Positions 1 to 6,374 of a DNA stretch of 10,422 bases are shown here, one piece after another. The DNA comes from Eubacterium sp. (GTDB lineage Bacteria; Bacillota; Clostridia; Oscillospirales; Acutalibacteraceae): contig JAIDEF010000026.1 in the NCBI GenBank assembly GCA_029054965.1, positions 1 to 10,422 on the forward strand, read 5' to 3'. The notes under the pieces were generated by a model. The model saw only the letters and a list, made by a program, of their open reading frames with translations, was not told where the DNA came from and did no database searches. The stretch's first letter is position 1; every line of letters starts with the position of its first letter. Both the position numbers and the translations under genes were made by a program.

Positions 1-18
1 GTGGAGTAATATACAAAA

Positions 19-960
19 ATGACAAAGGTTTTTATTGACGGAAAAGACGGTACCACCGGCTTAAAAATATACAATAGATTTGAAAACAGAAATGATATTG
101 AGTTTCTGCTTATAGACCCTGAAAAAAGAAAGGACCTTAATGAGCGAGCAAAGCTTATTAACGAAAGTGACATCACCTTCTTATGCCTGCCTGATGCAGC
201 ATCAATTGAAGCAGTTTCACTTGTTGAAAATAACAATGTTAAAATAATTGACACCTCAACCGCTCACAGAACTCTTGATGGCTGGGCATACGGCTTTGCA
301 GAGCTTAGCCATGAGCACCGACGAAATATTGAAACAAGCAACAGAATTGCAGTCCCCGGCTGCTATGCCAGCGGCTTTAATTCAATTGCTTATCCGCTTA
401 TAAAAAGCGGTTTTATTAATGATGATTATGACATTGTGTGCTATGCCCTCAGCGGATACACAGGTGCAGGCAAAAAAGGTATTGCACAGTATGAGGATGA
501 AAACCGATGCAGTGACCTCGATTCACCAAGGCTTTATGCTTTAACACAGGAGCATAAGCACCTTAAGGAAATGAAGGCTGTCAGCGGCTTAGCTAAAGCC
601 CCGATATTCTCACCTATTATCTGTGATTATCCACAGGGTATGGTTGTGAGCATTCCGCTTTATACGGACAAAATGAATAAAAAATATACTAAAGAAGATA
701 TTTATGAAATGTTCAGTGAGCATTATGCAGACAGTGACATTGTCAAGGTACGTCCGCTCGGATACACGGAGAGTATGATTGCGTCAAACACATTTGAAAA
801 TCGCGACGATATGGAAATTGAGATTAACGGTAATGATGACAGAATACTCATCACATCACGCTTTGACAATCTTGGCAAGGGTGCATCAGGTGCTGCAATT
901 CAGTGTATGAATATTGCAATGGGTATTGACGAAAAAACAGGACTTAACATAGGAGAATAA
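19..960 (+). CDS. argC: N-acetyl-gamma-glutamyl-phosphate reductase, short (type 2) form
   Basis: Cytoplasmic NADPH-dependent enzyme that reduces N-acetylglutamyl 5-phosphate to N-acetylglutamate 5-semialdehyde, the third step of arginine synthesis. At 313 residues it matches the shorter type 2 ArgC group rather than the roughly 345-residue type 1 form of Bacillus subtilis. Visible motifs are the dinucleotide-binding loop GKDGTTG at residues 8-14, STAHRT at 80-85, the catalytic cysteine C115 in PGCYASG, an SGYTGAGKKG stretch near 145-155, EHKHLKEM near 179-186, and a YPQGMVVSIPL segment typical of type 2. The ATG at 19 puts the nucleotide loop at the expected distance from the N-terminus. A GGAG at 3-6 is the only Shine-Dalgarno candidate and lies 12 bases upstream, rather far. 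The operon promoter is not in the window. The gene is followed four bases later by argJ. Identity is firm; the subtype call comes from length and motifs. Confidence 0.97.
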   Translation: MTKVFIDGKDGTTGLKIYNRFENRNDIEFLLIDPEKRKDLNERAKLINESDITFLCLPDAASIEAVSLVENNNVKIIDTSTAHRTLDGWAYGFAELSHEHRRNIETSNRIAVPGCYASGFNSIAYPLIKSGFINDDYDIVCYALSGYTGAGKKGIAQYEDENRCSDLDSPRLYALTQEHKHLKEMKAVSGLAKAPIFSPIICDYPQGMVVSIPLYTDKMNKKYTKEDIYEMFSEHYADSDIVKVRPLGYTESMIASNTFENRDDMEIEINGNDDRILITSRFDNLGKGASGAAIQCMNIAMGIDEKTGLNIGE

Positions 961-964
961 GAAT

Positions 965-2212
965 ATGAAAATTATTGACGGAGGAATATGTGCTGCTAAA
1001 GGCTTTAAGGCAAGTGGTACATATTGCGGAATAAAGAAGCCAAGCGTAGATAACTACAATCCTGACATTAAGCACAAAAATGATATTTGTTTATATGTAA
1101 GTGATGTTGTCTGCAATGCTGCGGCAGTATATACTCAGAACAAGGTAAAGGGTGCGCCTATTCTTGTTACAAAGGCTAATCTTGAAAAGAGCGGCAACAA
1201 GGCAATTGCAGTTATTGCAAACTCAAAGAACGCCAACACCTGCAATGCAGATGGTGTTGAAAAGGCTGACAGAATGTGCGAGCTTGTGGCTGATGAACTG
1301 AACATCCCACAGGAGCAGGTTATTGTTGCAAGCACAGGAGTAATAGGACAGATTTTACCTATTGAACCAATTGAAAAGGCTGTTCCGATTTTGGCAAAAG
1401 GACTTTGCTACAATAAAAACCTTGAGGCTGCAACTGCAATTATGACAACAGATACCGTAAAAAAGGAATATGCTGTTGAATTTGAAATCGGCGGTGCAGT
1501 TTGCCATCTTGGCGGTATGGCCAAGGGTTCGGGTATGATTCACCCGAATATGGCAACAACGCTTAATTTTATTACAACAGACTGTGCTATCAGCAGTGAG
1601 CTGCTGCAAAAGGCGCTAAGTGATATTGTTAAGGTAACCTATAACTGCCTCAGCATTGATGGTGACACATCAACAAATGATATGGTGTGCATTATGGCTA
1701 ACGGCTTAGCCTTCAACGAGGAAATCACTGCCGAAGGTGAGGAATACGAAATCTTTAAAAATGCACTTTATGAGGTAATGGCTAACCTTACAAGAATGCT
1801 TGCAAAGGACGGCGAGGGCGCTACAAAGCTGCTTGAATGTATTTGCAGCGGTGCGAAGGATCTGGACACTGCTATTACAGTAGCAAAAAGTGTTATCTGC
1901 TCTTCACTTTTCAAGGCTGCAATGTTTGGCGAGGATGCTAACTGGGGAAGAGTACTCTGTGCAATCGGTTATGCAGATGCAGAATTTGACATTGATAAGG
2001 TTAATGTTGATTTGAGAAGTGAAAAAGGAGCATTAACTGTTTGCAGAAATGGTGCAGGCGTTGAGTTCAGCGAGGAAGCTGCAGCAGATATTTTGTCTGC
2101 CGATGAAATTTATATTGATATTAATCTGAATAATGGTGATACAACTGCCAAGGCTTGGGGTTGTGATTTAACCTATGATTATGTAAAGATTAACGGAGAT
2201 TACAGAACTTAA
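965..2212 (+). CDS. argJ: Glutamate N-acetyltransferase / ornithine acetyltransferase (ArgJ precursor)
   Basis: Transfers the acetyl group from N-acetylornithine to glutamate, giving ornithine and regenerating N-acetylglutamate; some family members also use acetyl-CoA. ArgJ is made as a precursor that cuts itself into alpha and beta chains. The cleavage site is visible as MATTL at residues 196-200, between A197 and T198, so T198 (codon 1556-1558) becomes the N-terminal nucleophile of the beta chain. The oxyanion-hole motif STGVIG lies at 123-128, KGSGMIHPN directly precedes the cleavage site, and the conserved ending YVKINGDYRT is complete. The 415 residues are a normal length. AGGAG at 951-955, at the end of argC, sits nine bases before the ATG, so the pair is likely translationally coupled. 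Presence of ArgJ indicates the cyclic acetyl-recycling pathway. Whether it also performs the first acetylation cannot be told from sequence; no argA is in the window. Confidence 0.97.
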   Translation: MKIIDGGICAAKGFKASGTYCGIKKPSVDNYNPDIKHKNDICLYVSDVVCNAAAVYTQNKVKGAPILVTKANLEKSGNKAIAVIANSKNANTCNADGVEKADRMCELVADELNIPQEQVIVASTGVIGQILPIEPIEKAVPILAKGLCYNKNLEAATAIMTTDTVKKEYAVEFEIGGAVCHLGGMAKGSGMIHPNMATTLNFITTDCAISSELLQKALSDIVKVTYNCLSIDGDTSTNDMVCIMANGLAFNEEITAEGEEYEIFKNALYEVMANLTRMLAKDGEGATKLLECICSGAKDLDTAITVAKSVICSSLFKAAMFGEDANWGRVLCAIGYADAEFDIDKVNVDLRSEKGALTVCRNGAGVEFSEEAAADILSADEIYIDINLNNGDTTAKAWGCDLTYDYVKINGDYRT

Positions 2213-2272
2213 AAATGCAGACGGATGATATCCGCCCATACGGAAAAATAAAAGTACACAGAGGTAAAAATA
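2213..2272 (+). other. argJ-argB intergenic spacer with a short palindrome
   Basis: This is one of only two sizeable gaps in the operon. It contains a perfect 5-base inverted repeat, CGGAT-GAT-ATCCG at 2222-2234, followed by CCCATACGG, which could extend or compete with the small hairpin. There is no T-run after it, so it does not look like a terminator. GAGG at 2261-2264, eight bases before the argB ATG, is the probable ribosome binding site. A 23-codon frame (ATG 2215 to TAA 2284-2286) runs through the spacer into argB in another frame, with no convincing Shine-Dalgarno of its own. I assign no function. Confidence 0.35.
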
Positions 2273-3130
2273 ATGGATATAAATAATGCCCAGAAGGCAG
2301 AAATACTGGCACATGCACTGCCGCATATTCAAATGTACAGAAAAAAGGTAATTGTTGTAAAGTACGGCGGCAATGCAATGATTAATGATGAGCTTAAGGA
2401 AGCAGTAATGCGTGACCTTGTTCTTCTTTCCACAATCGGCATTAAGGTTGTGCTTGTGCACGGCGGCGGTCCTGCTATTAACAAAACTCTTAATGCAATG
2501 CAGATTGAAAGCAAATTTGTTGACGGCTTAAGAGTTACCGACAGTGACACTGTTGATGTGGTACAGATGGTGCTGGCAGGCAAGGTAAACAAAGATTTGG
2601 TCTGCCAGATTGGTAATCTTGGCGGTCACGCTCTTGGTCTGTCAGGTATGGACGGCAATATGCTAAAATGCAAGCCGCTTGATGACAGCCACGGCTATGT
2701 AGGCGAAATAACAGATATTGACACGACTGCCGTTGAAGAGATACTTAACAACAATTGGATTCCTGTCATATCCACACTTGGATATGATGAAGAAGGTCAC
2801 TGCTACAACATTAATGCAGACACTGCACCCGCTGCTATTGCAGGTGCTTTAAAGGCAGAGGCACTTATTTCAATGACAGACATCGTTGGTCTTCTTCGTG
2901 ACAAGGATGATGATTCAACATTAATTCACAGAGTTTATATCAGCGACACACCTGCACTTATTTCCGAGGGAATAATCAGCGGCGGTATGATTCCAAAAAT
3001 CGATTCAATGACACAGGCTCTCAGAGAGGGTGTTAAAAAAGCATTTATTATTGACGGACGTGTTCCCCACTCCATACTTATGGAGCTTCTTACAGATGAA
3101 GGTATGGGAACGATGTTCCGTTCAAGATAG
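2273..3130 (+). CDS. argB: Acetylglutamate kinase, arginine-inhibited type
   Basis: Phosphorylates the gamma-carboxylate of N-acetylglutamate with ATP, the second step of the pathway and the usual control point when ArgJ recycles acetyl groups. The amino-acid kinase fold shows K30 in KYGGNAM (phosphate binding), the glycine loop HGGGPAIN at 63-70, substrate-binding R87 in GLRVTD, NINADTAPAAIAGALKAE at 179-196, and GGMIPK at 237-242 with a second phosphate-binding lysine. Residues 1-23 form an N-terminal extension ending LPHIQMYRKK, and the C-terminus reads LTDEGMGTMF. In characterised kinases (Thermotoga, Pseudomonas) these two elements make the hexamer-linking helix and the arginine site, so feedback inhibition by arginine is likely. 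The 285-residue length fits that class. Translation starts at ATG 2273 behind GAGG at 2261-2264. argD follows nine bases after the stop. Confidence 0.97.
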   Translation: MDINNAQKAEILAHALPHIQMYRKKVIVVKYGGNAMINDELKEAVMRDLVLLSTIGIKVVLVHGGGPAINKTLNAMQIESKFVDGLRVTDSDTVDVVQMVLAGKVNKDLVCQIGNLGGHALGLSGMDGNMLKCKPLDDSHGYVGEITDIDTTAVEEILNNNWIPVISTLGYDEEGHCYNINADTAPAAIAGALKAEALISMTDIVGLLRDKDDDSTLIHRVYISDTPALISEGIISGGMIPKIDSMTQALREGVKKAFIIDGRVPHSILMELLTDEGMGTMFRSR

Positions 3131-3134
3131 GAGG
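3129..3134 (+). promoter_or_regulatory. Ribosome binding site fixing the GTG start of argD
   Basis: AGGAGG here overlaps the argB stop codon (TAG 3128-3130) and lies five bases before GTG at 3140. No in-frame ATG lies between this site and the conserved N-terminal region of ArgD, so this strong site decides the start and couples argD translation to termination of argB. Confidence 0.8.
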
Positions 3135-3139
3135 ACGAA

Positions 3140-4300
3140 GTGAACACAAAGGAACTTGATAATGAATACGTTGCTCACTCATACGGCAGATTTGACGTAG
3201 CTCTTGAAAAGGGCAAAGGCTCAACACTGTATGATGAGAACGGCAGGGAATATATTGATTTTGGCTCAGGCATCGGTGTTACCGCCTTTGGAATTGCCGA
3301 TGATGAATGGAAAAAGGCTGTTATAGAACAGCTTGACAATTTACAGCACGTCAGCAATCTTTACTACACCTCACCATGTGCCAAGCTTGCAAAGCTGCTC
3401 TGTAATAAAACAGGAATGAAAAAGGTTTTCTTTTCAAACAGCGGTGCTGAGGCTAATGAGGGTGCAATCAAATTTGCAAGAAAATACAGTCACGATAAAT
3501 ACGGTGACGGCAGAAGCACAATTATCACCCTTGTTAACTCCTTCCACGGCAGAACAATTACTACACTTGCTGCCACAGGACAGGATGTTTTCCACACCGA
3601 TTTCGGACCTTTCACGGAGGGATTCAAATACTGCCCTGCCAATGATACTGAAGCACTTAAGGAAATGGCAACAGATGATGTATGCGCTGTAATGTTTGAG
3701 TGTATTCAGGGAGAAGGCGGCGTTAACAACCTTGATTATGACTTTGTTAAGGCTATTGAAAAGCTTGCAAAGGAAAAGGATATTTTAATGGTTGTTGACG
3801 AGGTACAGACCGGCAACGGCAGAACAGGTAAGTATTTTGCTTATGAGCATTTTGACATAAAGCCCGACATTGTTTCAACAGCAAAGGGAATTGCAGGCGG
3901 TCTGCCAATGGGTGCAATTTTGTTTGGTGAAAAACTGAATGATACTGTCACACCAAGCAGCCACGGCTCAACCTTCGGCGGCAATCCTATTTGTGCCGCA
4001 GGTGCAATTTCAATTGTTGAAAGAATTGATGATGCATTCCTGGCTGATGTTACGGCAAAAGGTGAATACATAAAGGATTATTTATCAGGAATTGATGGTG
4101 TTGACAATATAAGCGGTATGGGCCTGATGATAGGATTCACCGCAGGAAATGCAGGAGAAACAGCTAATAAATGTCTTGAAAAAGGACTGCTTGTTCTTAC
4201 TGCACATCAAAATAAAATCAGATTATTACCCGCATTGAGCATCAGCAAGGCTGAGCTTGACAAGGGATTAAAAATACTGAAAGAGGTAATTGAAAAATGA
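3140..4300 (+). CDS. argD: Acetylornithine aminotransferase (PLP-dependent, class III)
   Basis: Converts N-acetylglutamate 5-semialdehyde and glutamate to N-acetylornithine and 2-oxoglutarate. It begins with GTG, preceded by a strong AGGAGG. Class III aminotransferase signatures are all present: DENGREYIDFGSGIGV at 32-47, the phosphate-binding SGAEANE at 101-107, NSFHGRT at 133-139 (ring stacking), E192 in QGEGG, D220-E221 in VVDEVQTGNGRTG, the Schiff-base lysine K249 in STAKGIAGGLPMGA, and HGSTFGGNP at 275-283. The 386 residues are normal for bacterial ArgD. Its stop overlaps the start of argF as ATGA (4297-4300). The enterobacterial homologue also acts as N-succinyl-diaminopimelate aminotransferase in lysine synthesis. 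Because a DapF-like domain is encoded in the same operon, a similar side activity is possible, but nothing in this sequence proves it. Ornithine aminotransferase is a less likely alternative given the operon. Confidence 0.96.
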   Translation: MNTKELDNEYVAHSYGRFDVALEKGKGSTLYDENGREYIDFGSGIGVTAFGIADDEWKKAVIEQLDNLQHVSNLYYTSPCAKLAKLLCNKTGMKKVFFSNSGAEANEGAIKFARKYSHDKYGDGRSTIITLVNSFHGRTITTLAATGQDVFHTDFGPFTEGFKYCPANDTEALKEMATDDVCAVMFECIQGEGGVNNLDYDFVKAIEKLAKEKDILMVVDEVQTGNGRTGKYFAYEHFDIKPDIVSTAKGIAGGLPMGAILFGEKLNDTVTPSSHGSTFGGNPICAAGAISIVERIDDAFLADVTAKGEYIKDYLSGIDGVDNISGMGLMIGFTAGNAGETANKCLEKGLLVLTAHQNKIRLLPALSISKAELDKGLKILKEVIEK

Positions 4301-5199
4301 AACATTTGTTAAAGCTCCAGGACTTAAACCAGCACGACATTTTAGACATTCTTAACTTAGCTGACCAGCTTAAATACGAAACAAAGCATGGTATTGAGCA
4401 TCATCACCTTAAGGGAAAAACTCTTGGTATGATATTCCAGAAAAGCTCAACACGTACCAGAGTAAGCTTTGAAACAGGTATGTACCAGCTTGGCGGTCAG
4501 GCACTTTTCCTCTCAAACCGTGACCTTCAGATCGGCAGAGGTGAGCCTGTTGAGGATACTGCAAGAGTTCTTTCACGTTACCTTGACGGTATTATGATCA
4601 GAACCTTTGAGCAGAAAGAGGTTGAGGATTTGGCTGAATACGGCTCAATTCCGATTATCAACGGCTTGACTGATTATTGTCACCCCTGCCAGGTTCTTGC
4701 AGATTTGATGACAATCAGAGAGTACAAGAAAAGCTTTGACGGATTAAAATTCTGCTTTATCGGTGACGGCAACAATATGGCAAACAGTCTTATTGTAGGT
4801 GCAATCACAATGGGTATGAGCTGTGCCATTGCCTGCCCTGACGGATACAAGCCCGATGCTGAAATTATGAAATGGGCTGAGGAAAACGGCGACTTTATGT
4901 GCAGTGATGATATTCTTGCCTGTGCCAAGGATGCAGATGTTATCTACACAGATGTATGGGCATCAATGGGTCAGGAAGAGGAAAAGGCTGAAAGAGAAAA
5001 AATCTTTAAGAACTTCCAGATTAATGACGAGGTTATGGCTGTGGCAAAGGCTGACGCTATGGTGCTTCACTGTCTGCCGGCTCACAGAGAAGAAGAAATC
5101 ACCGCTAAGGTCTTTGAGGAACACGCAGACGAAATTTTTGATGAAGCTGAAAACAGACTGCACGCACAGAAGGCAGTGCTTGTTAAATTATTAGGCTAA
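4297..5199 (+). CDS. argF: Ornithine carbamoyltransferase
   Basis: Makes citrulline from ornithine and carbamoyl phosphate, the product of the CarA/CarB genes just downstream. Motifs: carbamoyl-phosphate site STRTR at 51-55, LSNRDLQIGRGEPVEDTARVL across 72-92, HPCQ at 129-132, the domain-hinge stretch GDGNNMANSL at 157-166, the ornithine-loop SMG at 223-225 within TDVWASMG, and HCLPAHR at 258-264. The SMG loop and HCLP motif support an ornithine rather than putrescine or N-acetylornithine substrate. The 300 residues are slightly short but complete. The ATG overlaps the argD stop (ATGA), with GAGG at 4283-4286 inside argD as the ribosome binding site, so translation is coupled. In Bacillus subtilis argF lies after carAB; here it lies before. 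An anabolic role is favoured by the biosynthetic operon. Confidence 0.97.
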   Translation: MKHLLKLQDLNQHDILDILNLADQLKYETKHGIEHHHLKGKTLGMIFQKSSTRTRVSFETGMYQLGGQALFLSNRDLQIGRGEPVEDTARVLSRYLDGIMIRTFEQKEVEDLAEYGSIPIINGLTDYCHPCQVLADLMTIREYKKSFDGLKFCFIGDGNNMANSLIVGAITMGMSCAIACPDGYKPDAEIMKWAEENGDFMCSDDILACAKDADVIYTDVWASMGQEEEKAEREKIFKNFQINDEVMAVAKADAMVLHCLPAHREEEITAKVFEEHADEIFDEAENRLHAQKAVLVKLLG

Positions 5200-5291
5200 A
5201 TTATGTCTTTTTACGTTATGCATCGTTACTTGCCTAACGCAAAAATCCATTAATTTAAAAGACAGCAATTTTTATAATAGGATAAATTATT
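5200..5291 (+). promoter_or_regulatory. argF-carA intergenic region with nested inverted repeats; possible leader or attenuator
   Basis: This is the largest non-coding gap in the operon. TGTCTTTT at 5204-5211 is the exact reverse complement of AAAAGACA at 5257-5264. Inside it, TTTTTACGTTA at 5208-5218 pairs with TAACGCAAAAA at 5235-5245 with one mismatch, and a second CGTTA at 5224-5228 could pair with the same TAACG. The stems share bases, so they exclude one another. Five T residues follow at 5269-5273, but the stems are A/U-rich and the T-run is four bases away, so this is not a canonical terminator. A TATAAT at 5273-5278 has only a weak -35 candidate (TTAATT, 5250-5255, 17-base spacer). 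AGGA at 5279-5282, nine bases before the carA ATG, is the likely ribosome binding site. I do not recognise a PyrR, T-box or ArgR signature. Separate control of carAB is possible but unproved. Confidence 0.35.
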
Positions 5292-6374
5292 ATGAACAAT
5301 AAAATTTACATTTGCCTTGAAAACGGTGATGTTTTTGAAGGCAAAAGCTTTGGTGCCAAAGGCGAGATTTTAGGCGAGCTTGTATTCACCACAGGTATGG
5401 GTGGATATATTGAAACACTCACTGATCCAAGCTACTTCGGTCAGATTGTAATACAAACCTTCCCTCTTATCGGCAACTACGGCTTTATTGATGAGGATAT
5501 GGAAAGCAAGGGCAGTGCTGTAAGTGCGTACATTGTGCGTGAGTACTGCGATAATCCGTCAAATTTCCGCTGTGATTACAGCCTTGAAAAGTTCCTTAAG
5601 GACAATAACATTGTCGGTGTTTATGATGTTGATACAAGAGAGCTTACAAAGGTTATCCGTGAATCAGGGGTTATGAATGCTGTTATCACAAGCAATCCTG
5701 ACAATACAGACATTGAAAAAATCAAGGAATATAAAATCACAAAGGCAGTTAAAACAGTATCCTGTCAAAAGCCTTATATGCGTGCGTCTGAAGAACACAA
5801 ACACAATGTTGTTCTCATTGACTATGGTACAAAGAAAAACATTGTGCGTGAGCTTAACAAGCGCGGCTGCAATGTGGCTGTTGTACCGTATGACACAAAA
5901 GCAGAGGATATATTGTCACTTAATCCCGATGGAATCATGCTTTCAAACGGACCGGGTGATCCTGCAGAAAACACTAACGCTATTGAGGAGCTAAAAAAAC
6001 TTGTAGGCAAAAAGCCGATTTTCGCAATCTGCCTTGGTCATCAGCTTTTAGCACTGTCACAGGGTGCAGAAACAACTAAGCTGAAATATGGTCACAGAGG
6101 CGTTAACCAGCCTGTTAAAAACCTTGAAACAGGAAGAACCTTTATATCCTCACAAAACCACGGCTACGCAGTTGTTAATGAAACTGTTGAGGCTGCAGGC
6201 GGTGTTGTCAGCTTTATAAACGCAAATGACGAAACCTGTGAGGGAATCGACTACAAGGAAAAGATGGCTTTCTCTGTTCAGTTTCATCCTGAGGCTTGCT
6301 CAGGACCCCTTGACACAAGGTTTATATTTGACAAATTTATTAATATGATGGAGGATAATAATAATGCCTCTTAA
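5292..6374 (+). CDS. carA: Carbamoyl-phosphate synthase small (glutaminase) subunit
   Basis: Hydrolyses glutamine and channels the ammonia to the large subunit encoded next. The N-terminal CarA domain (about 1-150) includes LVFTTGMGGYIETLTDPSY at 30-48, the region preceding the glutaminase, and VYDVDTREL at 110-118. The class I glutamine amidotransferase domain spans about 172-350: SNGPGDP at 218-224 (oxyanion hole), the nucleophile C247 in AICLGHQ, SSQNHGY at 286-292, and the catalytic pair H332 and E334 in QFHPEA. All triad residues are present, so the subunit should be active. The 360 residues are typical. The ATG at 5292 places the first beta strand correctly; its ribosome binding site (AGGA, 5279-5282) is weak compared with others in the operon. 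The 3' end overlaps carB by 11 bases, consistent with equal synthesis of the two subunits. Confidence 0.97.
   Translation: MNNKIYICLENGDVFEGKSFGAKGEILGELVFTTGMGGYIETLTDPSYFGQIVIQTFPLIGNYGFIDEDMESKGSAVSAYIVREYCDNPSNFRCDYSLEKFLKDNNIVGVYDVDTRELTKVIRESGVMNAVITSNPDNTDIEKIKEYKITKAVKTVSCQKPYMRASEEHKHNVVLIDYGTKKNIVRELNKRGCNVAVVPYDTKAEDILSLNPDGIMLSNGPGDPAENTNAIEELKKLVGKKPIFAICLGHQLLALSQGAETTKLKYGHRGVNQPVKNLETGRTFISSQNHGYAVVNETVEAAGGVVSFINANDETCEGIDYKEKMAFSVQFHPEACSGPLDTRFIFDKFINMMEDNNNAS
6350..6354 (+). promoter_or_regulatory. carB ribosome binding site inside the end of carA
   Basis: GGAGG lies within the last codons of carA, nine bases before the carB ATG at 6364, and the two genes overlap to 6374. 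This strong, embedded site supports the chosen carB start and translational coupling of the two synthetase subunits. Confidence 0.8.

Noticed and set aside
1..18. End of an upstream gene (GTG-GAG-TAA could be a last codon pair and stop)
   Set aside because: Eighteen bases are too few to fix a reading frame or identify a gene. It could equally be leader sequence.
2168..2461. 97-codon minus-strand frame over the argJ-argB joint
   Set aside because: It mostly overlaps argJ's end and argB's conserved N-terminal region, has no ribosome binding site or recognisable motif, and its composition looks like antisense translation of the real genes.
4297..5199. ArgF as putrescine carbamoyltransferase or a catabolic arginine-deiminase-pathway enzyme
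   Set aside because: The SMG ornithine loop and HCLP motif are standard, and the neighbours are all biosynthetic, with no arcA or arcC.
5204..5273. Intrinsic terminator between argF and carA
   Set aside because: The stems are A/U-rich, and the T-run starts four bases after the outer stem and merges into the TATAAT/ribosome-binding region. It is not convincing as a terminator, so it is kept only as a possible regulatory structure.
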